DNA of 64,000 bases from the NCBI RefSeq assembly GCF_018381315.1, contig NZ_JAGZSD010000009.1:1-64000 (forward strand), read 5' to 3'. This stretch comes from Anaerostipes sp. (GTDB taxonomy: Bacteria > Bacillota > Clostridia > Lachnospirales > Lachnospiraceae). The notes under the pieces were generated by a model, which saw only the letters and a program-made list of their open reading frames with translations, was not told the origin of the DNA and did not search any database. Both the position numbers and the translations under genes were made by a program. Positions 8,933 through 16,963 of this stretch are shown one piece after another (the first letter of the stretch is position 1; every line of letters begins with the position of its first letter).

Positions 8933-10201
8933 ATGTCTGCAGAACAAATTCTTGCGATTCTTATTTTCGTTATTACAATGGCGGCCATCATTACAAACAA
9001 GGTCAACAATACCCTTGCTGCTGTTTCTGGAGCCATCCTTCTTGTCCTGACCCACATACTTTCCATAGAGGACTGTGTAGGCTTTATTGATGCAGAAACC
9101 ATCGGAATACTAGTCGGCATGATGCTTATGGTCTCTGTAATCAAAACTTCCGGTATTTTTGAATACATAGCGATCAAGTCTGCAAAGCTTGCCAAAGGGC
9201 GCCCCTGGCCGATCATGGTTGTTTTTATCATTATTACCGCGGTTTTGTCAGGACTTCTTGACAATGTCACTACGATTCTTCTCGTAGGACCTATGACTCT
9301 GGCTATCACAAATATATTGGAGGTGGATCCGGTCCCTTACATGCTGACTCAAATCATGGCATCAAATGCCGGAGGAACCGCCACACTGATCGGTGACCCG
9401 CCTAATATTATGATCGGCACTGCTGCAAATTTAAGTTTTATGGATTTTATCCAGAATACCGGTGCAGCCGTTGTACTGGTCATGATTGTCTCTGTCATCT
9501 GTTACCGTTTTATCTACAGAAAAAGCCTGACGGTGGACGAAAAGAATATACAGAAAGTCATGCAGCTGGACGAAACCAAATCCATCAAAGATAAGAAATT
9601 GATGGCTGAGAGTATTATTATTCTGATCCTTGTCGCTGCAGCCTTCATCTTTCATTCACAGCTGCACGTAACGTCTGCAACGATTGCGCTTACTGCAGCC
9701 TGCATTATGATGTTTCTTGGAAAAGAAGACCCTGAGGATGTTATAATAAATGTAGAATGGTCCACCATTTTGTTTTTCATTGGTTTGTTTATTGTTGTAG
9801 GGGCATTAGACAAAGTAGGGATCATCAAGATTCTGGCCCATGGTCTGATGAATCTGACCGGCGGAAATATGATTTTTACTATGATGCTTATATTATGGGT
9901 TTCTGCCTTGATTTCTTCATTCCTCAACAATATTCCGTTTGTGGCCACTTTGATTCCGATGATTCTCACAATGCAGGCCGGCGGAATCCAGGCAGAGCCT
10001 CTCTGGTGGGCACTGTCAATGGGCGCATGTCTGGGAGGAAACGGCACCCTGATCGGTGCTTCTGCAAACGTAGTATTAGCCGGCATCAGCAAAAATGCAG
10101 GATATCCGATCTCTTTCGGAAAATATTTTAAGGTGGGATTCCCGATGATGCTGGTCTCCATTGTGGTCTGCTCCGTATTTCTGCTGATCAAGTTTGCATA
10201 A
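8933..10201 (+). CDS. ArsB/NhaD-superfamily permease (second copy)
   Basis: A tandem paralog of the preceding gene: the same 422-residue length and the same landmarks (SGLLDNVTTILLVGP, GGTATLIGDPPNIMIG, SSFLNNIPFVATLIPM, GGNGTLIGASANVV). Most differences are conservative, in the central cytoplasmic loop (KSLTVDEKNIQKVMQLDE) and the lipid-facing parts. Start ATG has AAGGAGG about 7 bases upstream. The copies may have different substrates or affinities, or may act as a two-subunit transporter. Cotranscription with the first copy and with the next gene is likely from the short spacers. Confidence 0.85.
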   Translation: MSAEQILAILIFVITMAAIITNKVNNTLAAVSGAILLVLTHILSIEDCVGFIDAETIGILVGMMLMVSVIKTSGIFEYIAIKSAKLAKGRPWPIMVVFIIITAVLSGLLDNVTTILLVGPMTLAITNILEVDPVPYMLTQIMASNAGGTATLIGDPPNIMIGTAANLSFMDFIQNTGAAVVLVMIVSVICYRFIYRKSLTVDEKNIQKVMQLDETKSIKDKKLMAESIIILILVAAAFIFHSQLHVTSATIALTAACIMMFLGKEDPEDVIINVEWSTILFFIGLFIVVGALDKVGIIKILAHGLMNLTGGNMIFTMMLILWVSALISSFLNNIPFVATLIPMILTMQAGGIQAEPLWWALSMGACLGGNGTLIGASANVVLAGISKNAGYPISFGKYFKVGFPMMLVSIVVCSVFLLIKFA

Positions 10202-10268
10202 CAAACAAATGGCCTTAATTTTATTTACCATTATCACTGCCATATGTACTTTATAAGGAGGATTTTTT

Positions 10269-10742
10269 ATGAATGAAAACACAGTAACCGGCGATTTTAT
10301 TAATATCAACCTGCGCCAGCTGGGCGCCACTTCAATCAAAGAGTACAACAGTATCATGCACATTGCAGAATTTGACTTAGGTGACGGTCTGATCGTATCC
10401 TATGTATTCAACATCACCCGCCACAACAAATACTTTCTGCAGCGGGTACAGCCTTATGCGATGATTCATGGAAAGTTTGCCAGCGACCGTGAAATTCTTG
10501 AATTCATCAAAAGCGATTTAAAGCGTTTTGTGAATGCTAAGAACAGCAAAAACTTCGACACCTTCCTGATTATCTCGCACTTAGGGCACCACGTAACAGA
10601 AAATATAGAAAAACTGTTTTTAAATTATAATGTGGAACCAGATAAGCTCGAAGGCATTCAGGAAAAAATGGAAGAATCGCTGACTGACATCATTAAACTC
10701 TATCAGGCTTCCGAAAAGATTGATTTAAATGAGGACGATTAA
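10269..10742 (+). CDS. Hypothetical protein downstream of the permease pair
   Basis: A 157-residue soluble protein with no signal peptide, membrane span or known motif. It has a beta-rich first half and a helical, charged C-terminus (EKMEESLTDIIKLYQ). A strong AAGGAGG site precedes the ATG. It is the last gene before a strong terminator and 67 bases after the second permease, so it probably belongs to their operon. I do not recognise the family; a role as cytoplasmic partner of the transporters is only suggested by position. Confidence 0.7.
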   Translation: MNENTVTGDFININLRQLGATSIKEYNSIMHIAEFDLGDGLIVSYVFNITRHNKYFLQRVQPYAMIHGKFASDREILEFIKSDLKRFVNAKNSKNFDTFLIISHLGHHVTENIEKLFLNYNVEPDKLEGIQEKMEESLTDIIKLYQASEKIDLNEDD

Positions 10743-10786
10743 AAAGGAGGCTCTCCTGTACATCTTACAGGGAGCCTCCTTTTTCT
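10742..10786. terminator. Bidirectional terminator
   Basis: An almost perfect inverted repeat, AAAAAGGAGGCTC... with ...GAGCCTCCTTTTT, separates two convergent genes. Its A- and T-rich ends can serve both directions. Confidence 0.85.
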
Positions 10787-10790
10787 ATAA

Positions 10791-11849
10791 TTATTTAAGC
10801 CTTACTTTTAACCGGACCGGCTGATGGTCCGTATACTGGAAGTCATGGTTTATGACTTTCACTTGTTCTACTTTCACATTGGGTGATACGATAAATCCGT
10901 CGATCACATATACCTGTGAACCTTTCGTATAGGATTCATTTAAAAGCCTGCAGGTAGGATATGTATCATCCACAGCAAATTTAAATCCATCCGGAAGAAT
11001 CTCGTTTCCGATAGCTCCCGGTACCCAGTCCTCTTTATTGCGGATCGGATATTTTGTGATGCCCTGAAAAGTCTGATTAAAATCTCCCCCTGCAATCACA
11101 TAGTTTCCCTTTTTATATTCTTCTTCCAGCACTTTCAGGAGCATTTTGCTCTGTGCCTCTTTCCCTTCTCCGGAATCATAGGCTTCCAGATGCAGATTGA
11201 TCAGAACAAGTTCTGACTTTGTTCCTTTTATAGGCAGCCTGGTCTTTAAAAGACAGCGTTTCAGGTTGCACGTTTTCAAAGGCCATGCAAAAGACTCCGG
11301 AAGGGCAATTCTTACTGCATTGTTTACTTTGCTGTCTGTCAGTGTTGTAAGGCCGCTTTCTACATGGCCGATGGTCGGCCATGGATATGGGGCGTATGCC
11401 ACTTTAAAATTATATGCAAACATCCCGCCAAGCCCTAATTCGTTTTCATAGTATTTCTTTTGATCCGTAAAATAAGACCGTTTGGAATTAAGATCTACTT
11501 CCTGCAGAAAATAGGCATCCGCCTTGTTTTCTTTCAGCATCCCGGCAATCCCGGCCATATTTTTCTCTACCTGAGCTTTGCTGTCCGGCCGCACCTTTGT
11601 GCCTCCGTCCATAAAGAAATCTTCCTCTTTCCCGAGGCCGGCATATCCGGTATTCAGACTTACCAGGGTAAAGGGCTTCTCCCTGGAAACTGTCCTGTCT
11701 CCGCCTGATTTCTTTACTGTCTCTTTCTTTTCCGGACGGTACTCTTTCACTGTGACAAAAATCAGCAGTCCCACAAACACAAAAACTATGAGGGTAATCA
11801 CCGCTGCAGCTGCCTTTGCTGCTTTCTTCAGCCTCTTCATCAGCCTCAT
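10791..11849 (-). CDS. Membrane-anchored endonuclease/exonuclease/phosphatase (EEP) family protein
   Basis: A 352-residue protein with one N-terminal transmembrane segment (about residues 12-33) preceded by Lys/Arg, so the catalytic domain should be outside the membrane. EEP fold motifs are in order: SLNTGYAG, LQEVD, a GGDFNQTF metal-binding loop, DGFIVS and a C-terminal TDHQPV. Members hydrolyse phosphodiesters in nucleic acids, inositol phosphates or sphingomyelin; the substrate here is unknown. It lies 9 bases after the exoA stop on the same strand, so both EEP proteins form an operon, one cytoplasmic and one external. Confidence 0.85.
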   Translation of the reverse strand: MRLMKRLKKAAKAAAAVITLIVFVFVGLLIFVTVKEYRPEKKETVKKSGGDRTVSREKPFTLVSLNTGYAGLGKEEDFFMDGGTKVRPDSKAQVEKNMAGIAGMLKENKADAYFLQEVDLNSKRSYFTDQKKYYENELGLGGMFAYNFKVAYAPYPWPTIGHVESGLTTLTDSKVNNAVRIALPESFAWPLKTCNLKRCLLKTRLPIKGTKSELVLINLHLEAYDSGEGKEAQSKMLLKVLEEEYKKGNYVIAGGDFNQTFQGITKYPIRNKEDWVPGAIGNEILPDGFKFAVDDTYPTCRLLNESYTKGSQVYVIDGFIVSPNVKVEQVKVINHDFQYTDHQPVRLKVRLK

Positions 11850-11858
11850 CCCTTTCTC

Positions 11859-12614
11859 TTATTCCAGAAACAGTCCGACCGGACAATGATCGGAGCCATA
11901 AATATCTGTATGAATAACGGCCTCTGCCAGCCGTTCCTCAAGGCCCTCAGATACACAAAAATAATCAATACGCCATCCCGCATTCTTTTCCCTGGCCTTG
12001 AACCGATAGGACCACCAGCTGTAAGCCTCTGTGATATCCGGATAGAAATAACGGAAAGTGTCAATAAATCCGCTCTCTAAAAGTTTTGTGAACTTTTCTC
12101 TCTCCTCATCCGTAAATCCTGCATTCTTTCGGTTTGTCTTTGGATTTTTCAGGTCAATCTCTGTATGCGCCACATTCAGGTCGCCGCATAGGATCACTGG
12201 TTTCTCCTGCTCCAGTGTAAGCAGATACTCTCTGAAATTTTCCTCCCATTCCATACGGTAGGACAGTCTTGCAAGCTCACTCTGTGAATTCGGGGTATAA
12301 CATGTGACGAGAAAATACTCTTCAAACTCCAATGTGATGACTCTTCCCTCATGGTCAAACTCATCCACTCCAATGCCGTTTCTCACGGAGACAGGCTTTA
12401 TTTTTGTAAAGACCGCCGTTCCGGAATAGCCCTTTTTCTCAGCATAATTCCAGTATTGATAATAATCAGGAAGCTCCAGGTCAATCTGACCTTCCTGAAG
12501 CTTTGTCTCCTGAATACAGAAGATATCTGCATCCAGCTGTTCCATCACATCTAAAAAACCTTTTTTTACACAGGCTCTCAGCCCGTTTACATTCCAAGAT
12601 ACTAACTGAATCAT
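11859..12614 (-). CDS. exoA: Exodeoxyribonuclease III / AP endonuclease
   Basis: A 251-residue ExoIII-family enzyme that cuts DNA at abasic sites and removes 3' blocks during base excision repair. Motifs: SWNVNGLRA at the start, IQETKLQ with the metal-binding Glu, CGDLNVAHTEIDL, YSWWSYR, RIDYFCVS and the catalytic GSDHCPV. The length is standard. Start ATG has AAAGGAG upstream. A bidirectional hairpin lies just upstream, and the integrated element begins about 180 bases away on that side. Confidence 0.95.
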   Translation of the reverse strand: MIQLVSWNVNGLRACVKKGFLDVMEQLDADIFCIQETKLQEGQIDLELPDYYQYWNYAEKKGYSGTAVFTKIKPVSVRNGIGVDEFDHEGRVITLEFEEYFLVTCYTPNSQSELARLSYRMEWEENFREYLLTLEQEKPVILCGDLNVAHTEIDLKNPKTNRKNAGFTDEEREKFTKLLESGFIDTFRYFYPDITEAYSWWSYRFKAREKNAGWRIDYFCVSEGLEERLAEAVIHTDIYGSDHCPVGLFLE

Positions 12615-12635
12615 CGTCTTTCTCCTTTGAAATTA

Positions 12636-12678
12636 AAAATCCTGTAATCTCAGTATAACACCTTGATTACAGGATTTT
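12636..12678. terminator. Terminator-like inverted repeat upstream of exoA
   Basis: AAAATCCTGTAATC (from 12636) pairs with GATTACAGGATTTT (to 12678) around a 15-base loop, with A/T runs on both flanks. It probably insulates exoA from whatever was transcribed from the right before the element was inserted. Confidence 0.65.
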
Positions 12679-12796
12679 AACCTTTATTGTATATCTATCC
12701 TGAGATGTTTCTACCTTATTATAATAGCTGTTTTATGTTCATTCTGTCCACTTTTTTAATGAGATTATTTCTTTTATTTCTGTTTACAAATTATTA

Positions 12797-12816
12797 TAGT
12801 ACCTTTTTAGTACTTT
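12797..12816 (+). repeat. Left attachment-site repeat of the integrated element (attL candidate)
   Basis: TAGTACC-TTTTT-AGTACTTT at 12797-12816 matches TAGTACC-AAAAT-AGTACTTT at 21360-21379 except for the four-base TTTT/AAAA centre. The right copy overlaps the integrase stop codon, as att sites often do. The pair delimits about 8.6 kb of phage-like genes. The unequal centre means the true crossover core may be only TAGTACTTT. Confidence 0.6.
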
Positions 12817-13700
12817 TACATAACCCCCGCCATAGCCATATATTTCAATTCTTCCTCGGTATAATCATCCGGCTGAAATCTCAGCCTGCTTCTTTCCTTA
12901 CGGCTTGGTTCCGAGCTATGAAAAAGCCCCTCAGCCTTTCCAATCTCTATGATCTTCCGGTTGCTTCTTAGCTGTCTCAGTGCTCTTGACTGCCTGGCTC
13001 TGGCCTGCTCTGCAGTCACTCCCTTGCGTCTCCCAGCTTCTTTTAAGGTGCAGTCCTCCTGATAGCGGGAGATCAACACCTCATAATCATTCATGTCTTT
13101 GACTGCTGCCTTTACAGCAGGCCAAAGTGATTGTTTCAGCTGGTCCTGGTCTATATGTTCATCCACAACTTCCATATCTGCCCCAGGATCGGCGATAGCA
13201 TCAGCTATGGTCATATCTTCGTCTAAGGGCTTTTCAATGGATTCTACGGCGGTTACGTGCATTGTCTTTCTTAAGCTATAAAGCTGTTTTTCACTCATAT
13301 GCATCCACCGCATGTATTCCTGATCTGTAGGTTCCCGGTTGTATTCTGCCAGGAAGTGGCTGGTCACCTGGTTGTATTTATAGATCTTTTCCTGTATATG
13401 TACCGGGATCCGCATAGATCGCCCGGTATTATCAAGGTATCTATGGATACTCTGGCCAATGCAGCACATGACAAACGTTGAGAAAGAAGCGCCGGCAGCA
13501 GGGTCATATTTTTCTACAGTCTCAGCCAATGCAATATAACTTTGATTCATCAGGTCTTCTAAGTCCGTCATATGGTCAATATACCGGTACTTCTTCACAA
13601 TATTATAAATAAGTCCTTTGTTCTGCTCATAGAGACGGCCCATATTCTCCTTTACATCATACCCTTGTTTAATCTGCTGCACAAGCGTTTCATTGTCCAT
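12816..13700 (-). CDS. Sigma-70-like factor encoded by the element
   Basis: A 294-residue protein with sigma region 2 features (LIYNIVKKYRYIDH, DLEDLMNQSYIALAETVEKYDP, FSTFVMCCIGQSIHRYL), a region 3-like stretch (IPVHIQEKIYKYNQV, REPTDQEYMRWMHMS) and a C-terminal region 4-like helix-turn-helix (LISRYQEDCTLKEAGRRKGVTAEQARARQSRALRQLR). It should bind RNA polymerase and direct it to its own promoters. It is the last gene before the left att repeat, 79 bases after the capsid gene and in the same direction, so it may be a late-gene activator. GGAGGG precedes the ATG. Region 1 is missing, as expected for alternative factors. Confidence 0.85.
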   Translation of the reverse strand: MDNETLVQQIKQGYDVKENMGRLYEQNKGLIYNIVKKYRYIDHMTDLEDLMNQSYIALAETVEKYDPAAGASFSTFVMCCIGQSIHRYLDNTGRSMRIPVHIQEKIYKYNQVTSHFLAEYNREPTDQEYMRWMHMSEKQLYSLRKTMHVTAVESIEKPLDEDMTIADAIADPGADMEVVDEHIDQDQLKQSLWPAVKAAVKDMNDYEVLISRYQEDCTLKEAGRRKGVTAEQARARQSRALRQLRSNRKIIEIGKAEGLFHSSEPSRKERSRLRFQPDDYTEEELKYMAMAGVM

Positions 13701-13779
13701 TGTTTCACCCTCCGTCTATAGAAACAGCCCCATATACCAATATAGGCATACAGGGCCGTTGAGTGCCTGTAAAGGCTGG

Positions 13780-14625
13780 TTATTTGCTTGTTGGTGCCAC
13801 GGCCTGGTAATAAATAGCCTTGGCTTTATTCTCTAATACAAAGGCATCATAGTTAATACGTCCTTCTACCAGAGAACCACTGATCCCTGGTGGATCTGCA
13901 TGGATCTTATAATCTTCCAGCTTTGTTGGGGCTACGGTAGCGCACGGGTGGCACATCATAAATCCAAAGTCTTCTGGAACTCTGCCCACCGGAACCTTGA
14001 TGATCTGACAACCATCCAGTTCAGCAATAACACCCATCTTTTTCATATCCTGCCCGATGTCCGTCTCCATGATAATATCTTTACATTTCTTCATGAGAGT
14101 GTATGTCTTTGGAGAAACCACGATAAACCGTCCTGTCTCCGGAACCTCTGCGGTATCCAGCGCTTCACTGGCAGCAAGGATATCATCATATATTGTGGTA
14201 TTTGTAAGAGCCTTTGCCGTTGGCTTTGTTCCTGCTCCCTCACACATTACACTATATACATAACTGTCTACCTCTGGAATGACCACCTCTCTGGTCTGTC
14301 TTTCCAGTGCAGCAGCCGCAGCAAGCTGATTAACGGTTTCATCTGCGTCCAATTTATCAATGGCAAAGGTAAAGGAACGATCCTTTCGTAACTGGAAGGT
14401 TTCTGTGGTGGCATCCAATCCCTGTACAGCTCCATACCGTGACCAATTACTTCCGGTTCCGGGCCTGTCGTAATCGTTCATTGAAGCGGTTGAGATCTTA
14501 TACACCTTTACTGTATGGGCATTGATAAAATCAAAGTCCTGGTTGGTCAATAGAGCCTTTTTACTCTCTGTTGAAAATTTTTCATCCACATATGGGGAAA
14601 ATTTGGTTGCTAAATCTATAGCCAT
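13780..14625 (-). CDS. Phage major capsid protein
   Basis: A 281-residue protein resembling major capsid proteins of Firmicute siphoviruses: a coiled N-terminal arm, a central alpha/beta core (FAIDKLDADETVNQLAAAAALERQ, split here for reference at VNQL), a segment (GRFIVVSPKTYTLMKKCKDI) typical of coat proteins, and a C-terminal domain ending in KAKAIYYQAVAPTSK. It is directly preceded by a scaffold gene, the standard head-gene order. No prohead protease is present, and a separate scaffold makes one unnecessary. At 281 residues it is at the short end for capsid proteins. AAGGAG lies upstream of the ATG. Confidence 0.82.
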   Translation of the reverse strand: MAIDLATKFSPYVDEKFSTESKKALLTNQDFDFINAHTVKVYKISTASMNDYDRPGTGSNWSRYGAVQGLDATTETFQLRKDRSFTFAIDKLDADETVNQLAAAAALERQTREVVIPEVDSYVYSVMCEGAGTKPTAKALTNTTIYDDILAASEALDTAEVPETGRFIVVSPKTYTLMKKCKDIIMETDIGQDMKKMGVIAELDGCQIIKVPVGRVPEDFGFMMCHPCATVAPTKLEDYKIHADPPGISGSLVEGRINYDAFVLENKAKAIYYQAVAPTSK

Positions 14626-14662
14626 TCTTATATGCTCCTTATCTGTATGATAAAGAAATACC

Positions 14663-15100
14663 CTAACTTAATCCCATGGCTTTCCTGATTGGATCCGGGC
14701 TAGATGGGTTTCTGCCCGCAGCAGGTGTGTAAGTAGATGCTACAATCCTGGGAGAATCAGGCTTTTGTAAAAATACCTTTAATGCTTCATACTGCTTTTT
14801 AAATTCGTTCATATTGGAATATTGCAGTATGTCAGCCAATTCAGCCGGGTATTTCTCTTTGTTCAATAGTTCTTTTATATCAAAAGCCATTTCACGCTGT
14901 TTTAGTTCCTGCTCCCGCTGTTCCAATGGGTCTGTTTCCTCTTGTTGAAACTTCTTTCTCTCTCTGGATAGTCGATCCTGTACGATGCGGTCAACGTCTT
15001 CCTGTGTGAATGTTCTTGGCTCTGTGCCGTTTTTCCCGGTCGGCTCCGTTGTCTGTTCCCCCTCTGATGGGGTTGAATTGTTCTGTTCCATGTTATCCAT
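14663..15100 (-). CDS. Capsid scaffold protein (DUF4355-like)
   Basis: A 145-residue, highly charged protein with a Thr/Glu-rich N-terminus, the signature FTQEDVDRIVQDRLSRERKKF, a predicted coiled coil (PLEQREQELKQREMAF) and a flexible tail ending in PIRKAMGLS. This is the architecture of small phage scaffolding proteins, which guide capsid assembly and leave before packaging. It sits 37 bases upstream of the capsid gene with an AGGAGG start site, so the two are cotranscribed. Confidence 0.82.
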   Translation of the reverse strand: MDNMEQNNSTPSEGEQTTEPTGKNGTEPRTFTQEDVDRIVQDRLSRERKKFQQEETDPLEQREQELKQREMAFDIKELLNKEKYPAELADILQYSNMNEFKKQYEALKVFLQKPDSPRIVASTYTPAAGRNPSSPDPIRKAMGLS

Positions 15101-15207
15101 GTGTTTTACCTCCTGATGAGTATTAGTTGATATAGGCAGTTTTATATCATGCCTGGGATATGTTCCATAGCGACACTATGTTTCTATGAATACAAAAGGA
15201 GAAATTA

Positions 15208-15327
15208 TAGAGCAAATAAAAAGGTGCAGGAGTATATACAGGCTAATAAGGCCCCTATACTTTCCCACACCTTTCGGTTTACAGTGGCTATGTGAACCAC
15301 TGCGGTACTTTTATTCTATTTGCTCTA
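15208..15327 (-). ncRNA. Candidate structured RNA with a three-way junction
   Basis: P1 is a perfect 10-bp pairing of 15208-15217 (TAGAGCAAAT) with 15318-15327. Inside it, P2 pairs 15220-15226 (AAAGGTG) with 15268-15274 and continues as AGTATA (15231-15236) with TATACT (15256-15261). P3 pairs 15282-15287 (CAGTGG) with 15297-15302. The folding works on either strand. Minus is chosen because the following scaffold and capsid genes lie downstream on it, about 110 bases away. I cannot assign it to an Rfam family; a late-operon regulatory RNA is one possibility. Confidence 0.55.
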
Positions 15328-15804
15328 ATACAAGTATATCAAATATTCGTTCGTTTGTAAACTAATGATATGCGTTTTTTATTCCATCATTCTCCTTTTA
15401 GGGACTAATATTTCTGAGTATTTCCGAGTAGGTGGTGGATCACCATAAACCGTAGATTATACAAGGATTCACAAGGGGTTGTATCTCTCAGATCATCCGG
15501 TTTCCTGATTGGTAACGTTTCCGAACGTTCCTTTTCAGTGCTCGCTTTTGTGTGTGCTTTTTATGGTGTCAGAAATGTCAGAATCATTAGGATTCATTAG
15601 AGCCTATATGGTAGTACTATTCCTTTTTAGGGCCTCTGAAATCTCTGGATATCACTTGTTAGCAGTTGTTAGCATGCTCTTGCAAATCTTAACAATTATT
15701 AACTTTTTAGGATGTCTTGATAAGGCTTTTCTCTGTTCCCTCTCACTTAAATAGCTTTTTCGTGGTTCGCTCGTGGTTCAGGTTTTTTCAGGTTTCAATG
15801 TAAT

Positions 15805-15829
15805 CTGACCCGGTGTTTTGACGGGTCAG
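15805..15829 (-). repeat. Hairpin related to one in the integrase-side array
   Basis: CTGACCCG (15805-15812) pairs with CGGGTCAG (15822-15829). Read on the minus strand, the 25-base unit matches 22 of 25 positions of the hairpin at 19644-19668 on the plus strand, and both are preceded by an extra GTCAG that could compete for pairing. Confidence 0.6.
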
Positions 15830-15865
15830 CCTGACATAACGTTTAGTTCGGTCAGGGGGGCACAA

Positions 15866-15888
15866 TGGGGTAACAATTCGTTACCCCA
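15866..15888. repeat. Perfect palindromic repeat
   Basis: TGGGGTAAC (15866-15874) and GTTACCCCA (15880-15888) form a 9-bp perfect inverted repeat around AATTC. It could be a protein-binding site or a weak terminator for the small genes upstream; there is no T-run on the minus side. Confidence 0.5.
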
Positions 15889-15937
15889 GATGATTTAGGT
15901 AGATGGGTATACTGTGATTCACCGCCCACCTCTGGTA

Positions 15938-16078
15938 TTACCTCAACTCTATGTATGCTTTACGGAATCGCCCCGTATTTCCCTTTTTGACCTTGTAGCC
16001 TACTATCTTAGGTCCTAACAGTTTCAAGACCTCTATGAGCTCGTCTGTGCGCTCATAGGATACTTTTATTTTAATCAT
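15938..16078 (-). CDS. 46-residue basic protein of the element
   Basis: ATG at 16078 to TAA at 15938 encodes a lysine-rich protein beginning MIKIKVSYERTDELIEVLK and ending KAYIELR. The pattern of alternating strand-helix-strand and the basic charge are typical of tiny phage or mobile-element proteins. Its start overlaps the end of the preceding gene by eight bases (ATGATTAA) and GAAAGGG lies upstream, so translational coupling is likely. Function unknown. Confidence 0.65.
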   Translation of the reverse strand: MIKIKVSYERTDELIEVLKLLGPKIVGYKVKKGNTGRFRKAYIELR

Positions 16079-16265
16079 GGTGCTTGCCCTTTCTTATATT
16101 GCGTTCCGCATGTTTTCCATATCCAAAACCAATTTGGAACATTTTATACATCCGATAATGAGCAGAAGAAAAATAATACTCTTTGTCTACTCTTTCTGCT
16201 ATATCCTCAAGTTCTTTAAATGAAATTACATCCTGCCAGTTTGTTAATATGCCTTGAATATCCAT
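16071..16265 (-). CDS. 64-residue hypothetical protein of the element
   Basis: Starts MDIQGILTNWQDVISFKEL and ends RNIRKGKHHD; amphipathic helical with a basic, aromatic-rich C-terminal half. AAAGGAA is positioned before the ATG. It lies five bases after the ImmA/IrrE-like gene and overlaps the next small gene. No recognised domain. Confidence 0.65.
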   Translation of the reverse strand: MDIQGILTNWQDVISFKELEDIAERVDKEYYFSSAHYRMYKMFQIGFGYGKHAERNIRKGKHHD

Positions 16266-16270
16266 AATGG

Positions 16271-16579
16271 TTAATTCCTTTCTGTGCTACATTGTAAAAC
16301 GTCTGAAATCAACATCGCTACCCTATCTGCCTGTTCTTCATACTTCTGATGATCCGATGATTTAATCGTATTTGCCTTGTCATAATGTAAATATAAATGT
16401 GCCAATTCATGGGCGATTGTATAATTAATTTCTTTTAAGGATATCCCTAGCCTTATCCCTATTCTGCTTCCCTTGAGATATCCATCAGCCGTTGCTTTGA
16501 AATCTTTAAATATGATTTCTTCTATCTGTTTTCCTTTTGCTATTTTTAATAGATTTTCAAAAATTTTAGATTCTTGCAT
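16271..16579 (-). CDS. ImmA/IrrE-type zinc metallopeptidase
   Basis: A short (102-residue) member of the family whose characterised members cleave phage or ICE repressors (ImmA of ICEBs1) or act as stress sensors (IrrE). The zinc motif HELAH is at residues 57-61, and a downstream Glu-rich helix (YEEQADRVAMLISDVL) can supply the third ligand. The ATG at 16579 has AAGGAAAG 6-8 bases upstream and is preferred to an in-frame ATG at 16618, which has no such site. In this element it is in the leftward early operon, away from the repressor, which it may inactivate during induction. Confidence 0.8.
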   Translation of the reverse strand: MQESKIFENLLKIAKGKQIEEIIFKDFKATADGYLKGSRIGIRLGISLKEINYTIAHELAHLYLHYDKANTIKSSDHQKYEEQADRVAMLISDVLQCSTERN

Positions 16580-16690
16580 TAGATACTTTCCTTTCTGCCG
16601 GAAAGATGCTATACTCAAATTGGATTTTTGATAGCACTTTTTCAGCTATTGCGCCCCTGCCAGTGTTCCCGCACTGGTAAGGGCATTTTT

Positions 16691-16948
16691 TTATTGTTCC
16701 ATTCCAAATCGCTTGATCTCTTCCAGCATCCGCACTGCATACCGGAACCCGTCATAAAACCCCTGGCGCCTGCATTCTGTACCATAGGAACTCTTTAAAT
16801 AGGACAGGTGGCATAAAACATCCTCTGTGACTTCATGGCCTTTATTTTTCCTTATATAGATCTCAAATACATCATTTGCCTGCGCTACATCCTTACAGTC
16901 TCTGGATTCCTCAAAGTAGCAACCATAAATTTCTTTTATCAGTTCCAT
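16691..16948 (-). CDS. 85-residue hypothetical protein of the element
   Basis: An all-helical acidic protein (MELIKEIYGCYFEES ... RQGFYDGFRYAVRMLEEI). The C-terminal pattern GFYDGFRYAVRML recurs in small proteins of Firmicute phages and mobile elements (DUF6809-like, recalled and not tested). GGGGG lies before the ATG. It is in the early operon between the small membrane protein and the peptidase. Function unknown. Confidence 0.65.
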   Translation of the reverse strand: MELIKEIYGCYFEESRDCKDVAQANDVFEIYIRKNKGHEVTEDVLCHLSYLKSSYGTECRRQGFYDGFRYAVRMLEEIKRFGMEQ

Positions 16949-16963
16949 AAGTATCCCCCTAAC

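Larger units (their letters stand above)
15101..15937. other. Long noncoding stretch with structured RNA and palindromes
   Basis: About 840 bases without a convincing gene, lying between the early/replication genes and the scaffold-capsid-sigma genes. It holds the three-way-junction RNA candidate at 15208-15327, a perfect IR at 15866-15888 (TGGGGTAAC / GTTACCCCA) and the hairpin at 15805-15829 that resembles one in the array near the integrase. From 15330 to 15800 I see only scattered short dyads and no coding signal. Confidence 0.6.

Noticed and set aside
7609..10191. Long minus-strand frames opposite the two permease genes
   Set aside because: They mirror transmembrane codons of the plus-strand genes (Ile/Met/Thr-rich) and occur in both copies as reading-frame shadows.
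15113..15120. CTGATGAG, resembling the core of a hammerhead ribozyme
   Set aside because: No matching stem II or GAAA follows on the same strand; the bases overlap the scaffold leader.
15509..15754. 81-residue open frame on the plus strand in the noncoding gap
   Set aside because: No ribosome binding site, a hydrophobic composition typical of a random AT-rich frame, and orientation opposite to all genes around it.
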